From Geodermatophilus ruber (GTDB lineage: Bacteria; Actinomycetota; Actinomycetes; Mycobacteriales; Geodermatophilaceae): a stretch of DNA of 64,000 bases. A program made the translations under genes and the position numbers. This document shows, one piece after another, positions 1 through 7,506 of the stretch (position 1 is its first letter; every line of letters starts with the position of its first letter). The DNA is taken from contig NZ_FOSW01000015.1 of the NCBI RefSeq assembly GCF_900114385.1, positions 62,001-126,000 of the forward strand, read 5' to 3'. Below the pieces are notes generated by a model. It searched no databases, was not told the DNA's origin, and saw only the letters and a list, made by a program, of their open reading frames with translations.

Positions 1-1
1 G

Positions 2-64
2 CGCGGGCTGGACCCGGGCACCGCCGCGATCCTGGAACTGCGTGCCACGGGAGGACGACGGTGA
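2..64 (+). CDS. C-terminal end of an upstream protein, probably the other M16 peptidase subunit (partial)
   Basis: Only the last 20 codons are inside the window; the frame is open from base 2 and ends at TGA 62-64, overlapping the GTG start of the next gene. The residues (RGLDPGTAAILELRATGGRR) match no motif by themselves. M16 peptidases are commonly encoded as tandem pairs in which the upstream member carries the catalytic HxxEH motif, and the 4-bp overlap with an M16 gene lacking that motif makes this the likely catalytic partner. This is inference from context. Confidence 0.5.
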   Translation, partial: RGLDPGTAAILELRATGGRR

Positions 65-1431
65 CAGCGACCGTGCAGCATCTGGTCCCGCCGCTGGGCG
101 AGCCCCGACCGCAGCCCGAGCTGGCGGTCACCGAGTCGACCCTGCCCAGCGGGCTGCGGCTGGTCGTCGTGCCGCGCCCCGGCGTCCCCCTGGTGGAGCT
201 GCGGCTGCGGGTGCCCTTCGCCGCCCGCAGCGCCCGTACCGCCGCCCAGCACAGCGCCCGGACGACGGTCCTCTCCGGCGCCGTCCTGCTCGGCACCGCC
301 GCGCACGACGCGACCGAGATCGCCCAGCTGCTGCAGGCCCACGGCGGGGAGCTGTCGGTGTCGGCGGACCCCGACCGGCTGCTGTTCTCCACGACGCTGC
401 TGGCCGAGGGGCTCGCGCCGGTGCTCGGCGTCCTCGCCGAGGTGCTCACCAGCGCCGCCTATCCCAGCGACCCGGTGGCCGCCGAGCGCGCCCGGGTCGC
501 CGAGCGGATCGCGATCGCCCGGTCGCAGCCCGCCGTCATCGCCCGCACCGCGCTGGCCGCGCGGCGGTTCGGCAACCACCCCTACGCCGAGCAGTTGCCG
601 TCCCCGGAGCTCGTCGGCGCCGTGCGCAGCAGCGCGCTGCGCAAGCTGCACCGCGAGCGGGTGCTGCCCGCCGGCAGCACCCTGGTGCTCGTCGGTGACC
701 TGGACCCGGCCGCCGCCGCCGACGCGGTCGGCACGGCGCTGGCCGGCTGGACGGGGGAGGGGACCGCGGTCACCGCCCCGCCGGCGCCCCTGCTGCCGCC
801 CGGCCCCCTCGAGGTCGTCGACCGGCCCGGCGCGGTGCAGTCCAACCTCCGGCTCGCCGGGCCGGCGCCCACGCGCACCGATCCCGACCTGGCCGCCGTG
901 CGGCTGGCCAACATGGTCTACGGCGGCTACTTCTCCTCCCGGCTGGTGGAGAACATCCGGGAGCGGCGCGGGTACAGCTACAGCCCGCGCAGCTCGGTCG
1001 ACCACCTGGCCGCCGCGTCCTCGTTCCTGGTGGAGGCTGACGTCGCCACCGAGGTCACCGGCCCGGCGCTGCTGGAGGCCTGGTACGAGCTGGCCCGCAT
1101 GGCGCTCACCCCGGTCACCGAGGAGGAACTGGACGGCGCCCGGCGCTACGTCCTCGGGAGCATGGCGCTGGCCACCGCGACCCACGCCGGGCTGGCCAGC
1201 ACGCTGTCGGCGCTCGTGGGCGCCGGGCTGCCGCCCGGCTGGCTCGCCGAGCACCAGCGCGCGCTCGAAGCCGTCACGGTGGAGGAGGTGCAGGCCGCGG
1301 CCCGCCGCTACCTGCAGCCGGCCGGGCTGACCGCCGTCGTCGTGGGCGACGCCGAACGGGTCACCGACGGCCTGGGGGCGCTCGGTCCCGTCGAGGTCAC
1401 CGCGGCCCCGGTCGCCGAGGAGCAGCGATGA
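61..1431 (+). CDS. M16 family (insulinase-like) peptidase subunit, non-catalytic type
   Basis: The 456-residue protein has the two-lobed M16 layout: an N-terminal lobe with the VPRPGVPLVELRLRVPF strand segment and a C-terminal lobe with the family's RLVENIRERRGYSYSPRS segment near residues 295-312. The N-terminal HxxEH zinc motif is absent: the corresponding helix reads SGAVLLGTAAHDATEIAQLL. It therefore resembles the substrate-binding subunit of a processing-peptidase-like heterodimer. Start GTG 61 overlaps the stop of the upstream gene, implying translational coupling, and its own end overlaps the nudC start by 4 bp. The substrate is unknown. Confidence 0.85.
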   Translation: MTATVQHLVPPLGEPRPQPELAVTESTLPSGLRLVVVPRPGVPLVELRLRVPFAARSARTAAQHSARTTVLSGAVLLGTAAHDATEIAQLLQAHGGELSVSADPDRLLFSTTLLAEGLAPVLGVLAEVLTSAAYPSDPVAAERARVAERIAIARSQPAVIARTALAARRFGNHPYAEQLPSPELVGAVRSSALRKLHRERVLPAGSTLVLVGDLDPAAAADAVGTALAGWTGEGTAVTAPPAPLLPPGPLEVVDRPGAVQSNLRLAGPAPTRTDPDLAAVRLANMVYGGYFSSRLVENIRERRGYSYSPRSSVDHLAAASSFLVEADVATEVTGPALLEAWYELARMALTPVTEEELDGARRYVLGSMALATATHAGLASTLSALVGAGLPPGWLAEHQRALEAVTVEEVQAAARRYLQPAGLTAVVVGDAERVTDGLGALGPVEVTAAPVAEEQR

Positions 1432-2399
1432 GCGTCCCGACCGGGGGCAGCACCTCGGCCGACAACCCCTCGGCCGAGGAGCGGGCCGCGCTCGCCTGGC
1501 CGGAGAGCACGCCGTCGCCGGCGGGCCCGCAGCCGGTGCTGTCCCGCTCGGCCCACGACCGCAGCCACCTGGCCCGCGCGCTCGACGATCCGACCGGTGG
1601 TCGCCCGGTGCGGGTGCTGACCGTGGACGACCGGCGCGAGGTGCCGGTGCTGGAGGGCGAGGGTGGCCCCCGGCTGCTGTGGGAGGAGCGGCCGGAGCTG
1701 CCGGCCGGGGCGGTCTTCCTCGGTGAGGCCGACGGCGTTCCCTACGCCGTGGTCCGCGGCGCCCGGCGGCTCACGGTCGCCGACCGGCCGGTGGACGCCT
1801 GGGCCGGGCTGCGGGAGCTGGGTGCCGACCTCGACGACCTCGACGCCGGCCTGCTCGCACAGGCGATCGGCATCCTCGAGTGGCACGAGCGGCACCGCTT
1901 CAGCCCCCTGTCGGGCGCGGAGACGACCGTCGAGCGGGCCGGCTGGGTGCGGCGGGACCCGCAGACCGGCGCCGAGCTGTTCCCCCGCACCGACCCCGCG
2001 GTGATCATGCTCGTCCACGACGGCGCCGACCGCTGCATCCTCGGCCGGCAGGCGGTCTGGCCACCCGGGCGCTTCTCCATCCTCGCCGGGTTCGTCGAGC
2101 CGGGGGAGTCCGCCGAGGGCGCGGTCGTCCGGGAGGTCGCCGAGGAGGTCGGCGTCCGGGTCACCGACGTCCGCTACGTGGGCAGCCAGCCCTGGCCGTT
2201 CCCGCAGTCGCTGATGCTCGGGTTCACCGCCCGGGTGGAGGGCGACCCGACCCTGCGGCTGGACCCGACCGAGATCGAGGAGGCCCGCTGGTTCACCCGG
2301 GACGAGCTGCGCTCCGGGGAGGGGCCGAAGGCGCTGCCCCCGGCGGTCTCGATCGCCCGCCACATCATCGACCGCTGGGTGGCCGGCGAGCTCAGCTGA
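1428..2399 (+). CDS. nudC: NAD(+)/NADH diphosphatase, Nudix family
   Basis: A 323-residue NudC-type Nudix hydrolase that would split NAD(H) into NMN(H) and AMP. The Nudix box spans about residues 222-244 (GFVEPGESAEGAVVREVAEE) and is followed by the SQPWPFPQS signature that marks NADH pyrophosphatases. The family's small zinc ribbon normally sits before the Nudix domain, but here the region (HRFSPLSGAETTVERAGWVRR, residues about 149-169) has no cysteine, so no zinc site can form. ATG 1428 overlaps the upstream stop (ATGA). The 3' end overlaps the convergent kinase-like gene by 8 bp. Confidence 0.9.
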   Translation: MSVPTGGSTSADNPSAEERAALAWPESTPSPAGPQPVLSRSAHDRSHLARALDDPTGGRPVRVLTVDDRREVPVLEGEGGPRLLWEERPELPAGAVFLGEADGVPYAVVRGARRLTVADRPVDAWAGLRELGADLDDLDAGLLAQAIGILEWHERHRFSPLSGAETTVERAGWVRRDPQTGAELFPRTDPAVIMLVHDGADRCILGRQAVWPPGRFSILAGFVEPGESAEGAVVREVAEEVGVRVTDVRYVGSQPWPFPQSLMLGFTARVEGDPTLRLDPTEIEEARWFTRDELRSGEGPKALPPAVSIARHIIDRWVAGELS

Positions 2400-3042
2400 A
2401 CCGGCCCCGCAGCACCAGCGCCGGCCGCTCGGGGGCGTCGGCCAGGACGACGGCGTCGGCGAGGGCGGCGGGGTCGACCTCGGCGTCGTAGCGGTCGAAC
2501 GCGGGCAGCTCCCACGCCAGCTCGGGCGGGGTGCGGCGACGGCGGGCGGCCGGGGTCACCCGCAGGTGGACGACGACGTCGAAGGCCAGCCCGAGCCCCT
2601 GCAGCAGCGCGCCCGGCACCAGCAGCACACCACCGGGCGGCATCGGCCGGCGTGGCGCGCGGGCGGCCCGGTCCCGGGCGACGTCCCACAGGACGGGCAG
2701 GAACTCACCCGATCCGCCCGGCCCGAGCGGATCGAGCACCTCGCGGGCCAGCGCCCCGGCGTCGAGCCAGTCGGTGTACCGGGCGTCGGGATCGGTGCGC
2801 CCGTGCTCCAGGCGCAGCGAGGCGGGGCGGAGAAAGCCGGCGGCCGGCACCACGACCGCGGACCTGCCGAGCGGCGGCAGCCGGGTGGCCAGCGCCTCGG
2901 CCAGGGCGACGGGCGCGGCGACGTCGGGCCCGTCCACGGCCACGCGCAGCGCGGCCGCACCGGGCTCGGGGGCAAGATCGGCCACCAGGGCGGCCAGCCG
3001 GTCGCCGAGGGCGTCCGGGGTGAGCGGCTGCGGAGAGGTCAG
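2392..3042 (-). CDS. uridine-kinase-like P-loop protein
   Basis: About 217 residues. Segments such as LRVAVDGPDVAAPVALAEAL, DARYTDWLDAGALAREVLDP and GVLLVPGALLQGLGLAFDVV resemble actinobacterial uridine-kinase-like proteins. The P-loop is degenerate: the usual GxxxxGKT reads DGPDVAAPVALAE, so catalysis is doubtful. No ATG, GTG or TTG lies near the natural N-terminus in this frame. The listed start is a CTG (3042-3040) overlapping the TGA of the upstream ANTAR gene; an internal GTG at 2985 is the alternative and would remove 19 residues. Likely co-transcribed with the ANTAR gene. Confidence 0.65.
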   Translation of the reverse strand: MTSPQPLTPDALGDRLAALVADLAPEPGAAALRVAVDGPDVAAPVALAEALATRLPPLGRSAVVVPAAGFLRPASLRLEHGRTDPDARYTDWLDAGALAREVLDPLGPGGSGEFLPVLWDVARDRAARAPRRPMPPGGVLLVPGALLQGLGLAFDVVVHLRVTPAARRRRTPPELAWELPAFDRYDAEVDPAALADAVVLADAPERPALVLRGRFS

Positions 3043-3650
3043 CGCCGGTGCTCCGCGGCGGCCCGGCGGGCGCGGGTCCGGCGGTCGCCGCCGACCGGCG
3101 CGCGGGGCGTCGGGGGGCGGGAGGCGGGCAGCGCCTCGGACGCGGTGAACTCGGGTAGCTCCGGGCGGGTCTCCAACCCGGCGAGCGCCTCGCGGGCCAG
3201 CTCCTGGACCGGCCGGCCCTGCGAGCGGGCCTCGGCGCGGAGCAGCTCGAAGGCGCAGCGCGGCGTCGTGCCGTGGCGCTCGGCCAGCACGCCGATGGCC
3301 CGCTCGGTGGCGACCCGGGCGGCCAGGGCGTGCTCGAGCTGGGACACGGTGCGTTCCAGCGCGGCCAGGCGCACCTCGCGCGGGTCGGCCTCGGGATCGG
3401 CCTCCCCGGCCGCGCCCCGGGCCGCCCGGCGGGCGGTGCGGTCCGGCTCGACGTGCGACCCGAGCTCCTCGGCCACCAGGTCGGCCAGGGACAGGCCCTC
3501 GACGAGGTCGCCGACGTCCTCGGCGCGGCCGGGGGAGAGCACCGACCATCCCCGGCCGGTGCGGACCAGCATCACCGCGGCCTCGTCCCGCGGAGAGGCG
3601 TCGCCCGGGTAGGCGGCCGCAGCGGCGGCGTGCTCGACGCTCGAGCTCAC
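3039..3650 (-). CDS. ANTAR domain protein (RNA-binding antiterminator family)
   Basis: About 203 residues. Residues about 105-165 carry an ANTAR-like helical bundle (LERTVSQLEHALAARVATER, then AIGVLAERHGTTPRCAFELL), a domain that binds paired RNA hairpins to prevent termination. The first 90 residues match no domain I recognise and there is no obvious GAF or receiver domain. Start GTG 3650 has GAGGAGG 5 bases upstream and is preferred over the longer frame starting at 3674. The stop overlaps the kinase-like gene. RNA targets cannot be inferred from this window. Confidence 0.75.
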   Translation of the reverse strand: MSSSVEHAAAAAAYPGDASPRDEAAVMLVRTGRGWSVLSPGRAEDVGDLVEGLSLADLVAEELGSHVEPDRTARRAARGAAGEADPEADPREVRLAALERTVSQLEHALAARVATERAIGVLAERHGTTPRCAFELLRAEARSQGRPVQELAREALAGLETRPELPEFTASEALPASRPPTPRAPVGGDRRTRARRAAAEHRR

Positions 3651-3781
3651 GTGTCCTCCTCGCGCGGGTGGCACCTCGGGAGACGGGCCCGACGTGGCCC
3701 GGATCTCGACAGGGCGCGATCGCGACCCGTCGGGAGCTGATCATGCCCCGTTGCGCACCGTCCTGAGGGAGACACTCGCCG

Positions 3782-4045
3782 TCACACCCCGGGATGCTCC
3801 GCCAGCTGGGCCTTGACCTCGTCGATGCTCGGGTTGGTCAGCGCGGTGCCGTCGGCGAAGACGAGCGTGGGCACGGTGCGGTTGCCCCCGTTGGCCTGCA
3901 TCACGACCTCGGCGGCGCCGGCGTCGTTCTCGATGTCGACCTCGGTGTAGGCGATGCCCTCGCGCTGCATCAGCTTCTTCAGCCGCACGCAGTAGCCGCA
4001 CCACGTCGTGGTGTACATGGTCACGGCAGCGGTCACAGCAGTCAT
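3782..4045 (-). CDS. mrx1: mycoredoxin (glutaredoxin-like mycothiol-dependent reductase)
   Basis: An 87-residue glutaredoxin-fold protein with redox motif WCGYC (Cys16, Cys19) and the cis-proline segment RTVPTLVFADG. CGYC is the mycoredoxin-1 active site, which reduces mycothiol mixed disulfides in Actinobacteria. Start ATG 4045 is preceded by GGGAGGA. The position beside uvrD2 and nudC equals the mycobacterial order. A SigR-type promoter candidate lies upstream at 4108-4133, which would place it in the disulfide-stress regulon together with the sigR gene of this window. Confidence 0.92.
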   Translation of the reverse strand: MTAVTAAVTMYTTTWCGYCVRLKKLMQREGIAYTEVDIENDAGAAEVVMQANGGNRTVPTLVFADGTALTNPSIDEVKAQLAEHPGV

Positions 4046-4107
4046 CGAGGGGATCCTCCCTGGTCGATCGGGTTTCGGCACGGGATGCCCGGCCACCGGA
4101 AGGAGCC

Positions 4108-4133
4108 AACACCGCAGGCCTGGGGATCCTTCC
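4108..4133 (-). promoter_or_regulatory. candidate SigR/SigH-type promoter for mycoredoxin
   Basis: Read on the minus strand: GGAAG (4133-4129), 18 bases, then GTT (4110-4108). The SigR consensus is GGAAT-N18/19-GTT, so this is one mismatch from ideal with correct spacing. It ends 62 bases before the mrx1 start codon. Mycoredoxin genes are known SigR/SigH targets, which supports the assignment. Confidence 0.5.
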
Positions 4134-4194
4134 CCGCCTTGTCGGCGGCGGCTGGGAGGATGGGACCGGCCGACGAGAGAAGACGGGGGGCCGG

Positions 4195-6225
4195 ATGTCG
4201 CAGATCGCCGGGGCGCCGGACCTCGAGCGGGAGGAGGGCGCCGGAGCCGAGGCGGTGCTCGCCCAGCTCGACGACGAACAGCGCGCCGCCGCCCAGGCGG
4301 TGTCCGGCCCGGTGTGCATCCTGGCCGGTGCGGGCACGGGCAAGACGCGCACGATCACCCACCGGATCGCCTACGGCGTGCACACCGGTGTCTTCGTGCC
4401 CGAGCAGGTCCTCGCGGTGACCTTCACCGCCCGGGCCGCCGGCGAGCTGCGCGCCCGCCTCGCCGGCCTCGGCGTCGGCGGGGTCCAGGCCCGCACCTTC
4501 CACGCCGCGGCGATGCGGCAGCTGCGTTACTTCGCCCCGCGCGTGCTCGGCGGTCCGATGCCGGGGCTGATCGAGAACAAGCTGCGCGTCGTGGCGTCCG
4601 CGGCGTCCAGGTCCCGGCTGTCCACCGACCGCACCAGCCTGCGCGACCTGGCCAGCGAGATCGAGTGGGCCAAGACGACGCTGGCGACGCCGGACGACTA
4701 CCCGGCCCGCGCGCAGGCGGCCGGCCGGGAGCCGCCGTTCGAGCCCGCCGTCGTCGCGCAGGTGTACGCCGGCTACGAGTCGGCCAAGCAGCGCGACGGC
4801 GCGCTCGACTTCGAGGACCTGCTGCTGGTCACCGCCTTCGCGCTCGAGGAGCACCCGGACGTCGCCCGCCAGGTGCGGGCGCAGTACCGGCACTTCGTCG
4901 TCGACGAGTACCAGGACGTCAACCCGCTGCAGCAGCGGCTGCTGGACGCCTGGCTCGGCGGCCGGGCCGACGTGTGCGTCGTCGGCGACCCCAACCAGAC
5001 CATCTACTCCTTCACCGGCGCCGACCCCGACTACCTGCTCGGGTTCGCCGACCGCTATCCCGACGCCGAGGTGGTCAAGCTCGAGCGGGACTACCGGTCG
5101 ACGCCGCAGGTGGTCGCGCTGGCCAACAAGCTGATCGGCCAGGCCCCGCCCCGGAAGGGCCTGCCGGGCCTGCGGCTGCTCGGTCAGCGCCCCGAGGGCC
5201 CGGCGCCGCGGTTCTTCGAGCACCCCGACGAGCCCGCCGAGGCCGCCGCCGTCGCCCAGGCGTGCCGGGCGCTCATCGAGGCCGGCACGCCGGCCGCCGA
5301 GATCGCCGTGCTGTTCCGGATCAACGCCCAGTCCGAGGTCTACGAGAACGCGCTCTCCGCAGCCGGGGTCCCGTACGTGCTCAAGGGCGGGGAGCGCTTC
5401 TTCGAGCGCCCCGAGGTGCGCGAGGCCGTCCTGCTGCTGCGGGGAGCCGCGGCCGGCGGGTCCGAGCCCGGCGCGCTGGTGCCCACCGTGCGCGACGTGC
5501 TGGCCTCCACCGGCTGGGCCGAGCACCGCCCGCCACCCGGCGGGGCCGCGCGCGACCGCTGGCAGTCCCTCGCCGCGCTGGTCGACCTCGCCGTCGACCT
5601 GGTCGCCGAGACCCCGACGCTGGACCTCGCCGGCTTCGTCGCCCACCTCGCCGCCCGGGCCGACGCCCAGCACGCCCCGACCGTGCAGGGCGTCACCCTT
5701 GCCTCCATGCACGCGGCCAAGGGCCTGGAGTGGGACGCCGTCTTCGTCGTCGGCCTCGTCGACGGCGTCGTCCCCATCGCCCAGTCGCTGTCGAGGCCGG
5801 AGGCGGTGGAGGAGGAGCGGCGGCTGCTCTACGTCGCCGTCACCCGCGCGCGGGAGCAGCTGACGCTGTCCTGGTCCCTCGCCCGCAACCCCGGCGGCCG
5901 CCGGACGCGGCCGCGCAGCCGGTTCCTCACCGGGCTGGTGCCGGAGTCCACGCCCTCGGCGGCGCCGGCGCCGCGCAAAGCCAAGCGGGCCAAGGTCGTG
6001 CTCGAGGGCGAGGCGGGGGAGCTGTTCGAGCGGCTGCGCGTGTGGCGCAGCGAGACGGCCGCGTCCGCGTCGGTGCCCGCGTACGTCGTCTTCACCGACG
6101 CGACGCTGCAGGCCATCGCGGAGTCCAGGCCGGCGTCGCTGCGCGAGCTGGCGGCGCTGCCCGGCATCGGCTCCCGGAAACTGGAGCTCTACGGCGAGGG
6201 CGTCCTGGCGACGGTCGGTTCCTGA
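4195..6225 (+). CDS. uvrD2: ATP-dependent DNA helicase UvrD2 (SF1A, HRDC domain)
   Basis: 676 residues, superfamily 1A 3'-5' helicase. Walker A GAGTGKT is at about residues 45-51, motif II DEYQDVN near 237, motif III GDPNQTIYSFTGAD follows, and motifs V/VI (SMHAAKGLEWDAVFVVGL; LLYVAVTRAREQL) are present. The C-terminus (about 620-676, FTDATLQAIAES...LPGIGSRKLELYG) is an HRDC domain. In mycobacterial UvrD2 a tetracysteine zinc motif links the motor to HRDC; here the linker has no cysteines. ATG 4195 directly follows the divergent mrx1 promoter region. Likely role: DNA repair and recombination. Confidence 0.93.
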   Translation: MSQIAGAPDLEREEGAGAEAVLAQLDDEQRAAAQAVSGPVCILAGAGTGKTRTITHRIAYGVHTGVFVPEQVLAVTFTARAAGELRARLAGLGVGGVQARTFHAAAMRQLRYFAPRVLGGPMPGLIENKLRVVASAASRSRLSTDRTSLRDLASEIEWAKTTLATPDDYPARAQAAGREPPFEPAVVAQVYAGYESAKQRDGALDFEDLLLVTAFALEEHPDVARQVRAQYRHFVVDEYQDVNPLQQRLLDAWLGGRADVCVVGDPNQTIYSFTGADPDYLLGFADRYPDAEVVKLERDYRSTPQVVALANKLIGQAPPRKGLPGLRLLGQRPEGPAPRFFEHPDEPAEAAAVAQACRALIEAGTPAAEIAVLFRINAQSEVYENALSAAGVPYVLKGGERFFERPEVREAVLLLRGAAAGGSEPGALVPTVRDVLASTGWAEHRPPPGGAARDRWQSLAALVDLAVDLVAETPTLDLAGFVAHLAARADAQHAPTVQGVTLASMHAAKGLEWDAVFVVGLVDGVVPIAQSLSRPEAVEEERRLLYVAVTRAREQLTLSWSLARNPGGRRTRPRSRFLTGLVPESTPSAAPAPRKAKRAKVVLEGEAGELFERLRVWRSETAASASVPAYVVFTDATLQAIAESRPASLRELAALPGIGSRKLELYGEGVLATVGS

Positions 6226-6254
6226 CCGGTCGCCGCCGGTGACGGCGGCCCGGT
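6225..6254 (+). terminator. hairpin after uvrD2
   Basis: Inverted repeat ACCGGtcGCCGCC / GGCGGCcCGGT immediately after the uvrD2 stop, without a U-tract. It separates uvrD2 from the whiB7 promoter and is a plausible but weak terminator. Confidence 0.4.
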
Positions 6255-6277
6255 GACTGCACGCCCGGGGGACACGG

Positions 6278-6318
6278 AAATTTAATCCGTTGACCGGTCC
6301 TGCCGGCCCCCCTACTGT
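6278..6318 (+). promoter_or_regulatory. whiB7 promoter with AT-rich activator element
   Basis: AT-rich AAATTTAA (6278-6285) is followed after 4 bases by -35 TTGACC (6290-6295), a 17-base spacer and -10 TACTGT (6313-6318). In mycobacteria the AT-hook of WhiB7 binds an AT-rich stretch immediately upstream of the -35 of its own promoter, so this matches the autoregulated design. A start site near 6325 would leave a leader of roughly 500 nt. Confidence 0.7.
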
Positions 6319-6405
6319 CAAGATCGCGCTCGGGGCACCGTCCCGAGCCGCACCAGCCCTGAGACCGGCCATACGGCCGCGATCCACCCCGGAAGGAGGG
6401 GACCG

Positions 6406-6684
6406 ATGATCAGCACCCTGCCGATGTTCGCCCCCGCCGGGGTCTCCGGCCCGGGGCGCCTCCCCGCGCGTCCGGTCGCCTGCGCCGCTGAGCAGACCGT
6501 CGCGCAGCGCCTCCGCGCCCTCGTCGCCGCGCCCGCCGGGGTGTCCGCCATCGCGTTCACCGGCGGCCGGGTCGGCGGCACCGCTGTGCCCGCTGCCTCG
6601 CGGCGCGGCGGCGCCCTGAAGCGCATCACCCCGAACCACGGCACCACCCTCGGGATCCACTCCCCGGGGAGACCGCTGAGCTAG
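6406..6684 (+). CDS. leader ORF upstream of whiB7 (92 codons)
   Basis: An ORF with a strong ribosome site (GGAAGGAGGGG, 5-6 bases before ATG 6406) lies wholly inside the whiB7 leader and ends 19 bases before the attenuator hairpin. The product is low complexity (Ala/Gly/Pro/Arg) with no domain I recognise. Mycobacterial and Streptomyces whiB7/wblC leaders contain uORFs whose translation controls a downstream terminator; this ORF is the likely counterpart, though longer than uORFs usually described, so function may reside in the act of translation rather than the product. Confidence 0.6.
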   Translation: MISTLPMFAPAGVSGPGRLPARPVACAAEQTVAQRLRALVAAPAGVSAIAFTGGRVGGTAVPAASRRGGALKRITPNHGTTLGIHSPGRPLS

Positions 6685-6703
6685 CGCTCACCAGGTCCTC
6701 CTC

Positions 6704-6740
6704 GAGGCCGCGGAACCCGAACCCCGGGATCCGCGGCCTC
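6704..6740 (+). terminator. whiB7 leader attenuator (intrinsic terminator)
   Basis: Perfect 10-bp stem GAGGCCGCGG (6704-6713) / CCGCGGCCTC (6731-6740) followed by TTTCGTT. It lies between the leader ORF and whiB7 on the same strand, the position expected for ribosome-dependent premature termination. A small hairpin TGAGC-TAGC-GCTCA overlaps the leader ORF stop just upstream. Confidence 0.75.
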
Positions 6741-6820
6741 TTTCGTTGCGGCGCCCGGCCCCGACTTCCGGTCGGCGGGCCCCCGCCGGCCGTAGACGAC
6801 GAGTACGAGGAGGAGCGGCA

Positions 6821-7162
6821 GTGCAGCAGACGATCGACCGCCCGACGTCCCACCGCCGACCCGGGCTCCCCCGGACCGGCGGCTCCCTGCCCCGACGGCC
6901 CGCGGCCCCGGCGGCCCCGGCGCCGGTGCGGCGTCCCCTGCCGTGCCGGAACGACCCGGACCTGTGGTTCGCCGAGAGCCCGGCGCAGCTCGAGCAGGCC
7001 AAGACGCTCTGCGCGGACTGCCCGGTGCGGGACGCCTGCCTCGCCGGCGCGCTGGACCGCGGCGAGCCCTGGGGCGTCTGGGGCGGCGAGATCTTCGAGC
7101 GCGGCGTGGTGATCGCCCGCAAGCGCCCCCGGGGACGCCCCCGGAAAGTGGTCGCCGCATGA
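6821..7162 (+). CDS. whiB7: WhiB7 family transcriptional regulator of intrinsic antibiotic resistance
   Basis: 113 residues. Four iron-sulfur ligands Cys42, Cys64, Cys67 and Cys73 (CxxC-x5-C pattern), the GVWGGE turn at about 85-90 that contacts SigA, and a C-terminal AT-hook (RPRGRPRK, 102-109), the combination diagnostic of WhiB7. The family binds the primary sigma factor and activates resistance genes and itself. GTG 6821 has GAGGAGGAG upstream. The N-terminal 40 residues are Pro/Arg rich and variable. The promoter and attenuator upstream indicate induction by ribosome-targeting drugs or amino-acid stress. Confidence 0.93.
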   Translation: MQQTIDRPTSHRRPGLPRTGGSLPRRPAAPAAPAPVRRPLPCRNDPDLWFAESPAQLEQAKTLCADCPVRDACLAGALDRGEPWGVWGGEIFERGVVIARKRPRGRPRKVVAA

Positions 7163-7248
7163 CCGGCCCGACCGACACCCATCCGACGACGACACATCCC
7201 ACCGGCCCGCCGCGGGACGGGCCGCTCCGAGAGACGCGAGGAACCGAC

Positions 7249-7413
7249 GTGCACTCCATCGAGTACGACCTGGCCGTCAGCCGGCTGCGCGAGCTGCGCG
7301 CCGAGGCAGACGCCGACGCGCGCGCCCGCCGGCTGCGCGCCGCCCGCCGCTGGGCGCGTCGCGCCGAGTACGCGACGCGGCGTGCCGCGCGGGCCAGCGC
7401 CGCCGTCCGCTGA
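7249..7413 (+). CDS. small conserved hypothetical protein
   Basis: 54 residues beginning HSIEYDLAVSRLRELRAEA, followed by an Arg/Ala-rich amphipathic helix; short actinobacterial proteins with this opening are common, but I know no function. GTG 7249 is chosen because the recognisable part starts there and GAGGAA lies upstream; an in-frame ATG at 7159 overlapping the whiB7 stop (ATGA) would add 30 low-complexity residues. Probably transcribed with whiB7, and a strong hairpin follows. Confidence 0.6.
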   Translation: MHSIEYDLAVSRLRELRAEADADARARRLRAARRWARRAEYATRRAARASAAVR

Positions 7414-7425
7414 CGGCGCGCCCCC

Positions 7426-7466
7426 GGGCCGGGTCCGGACGCTCCCGGTGCGTCCGGACCCGGCCC
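7426..7466 (+). terminator. strong hairpin terminator after the whiB7 transcript
   Basis: Perfect 16-bp stem (7426-7441 with 7451-7466; sequence GGGCCGGGTCCGGACG on the left) and a 9-base loop, 13 bases after the stop of the small gene. No U-tract. Confidence 0.7.
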
Positions 7467-7506
7467 TCCCGTGGTCCCGCCCGTCCGCCGGGGGCAGGCT
7501 GGGGAC

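Noticed and set aside
4042..6660. 872-codon minus-strand open frame opposite uvrD2 and the whiB7 leader
   Set aside because: Antisense shadow; the plus strand has all UvrD motifs in one frame.
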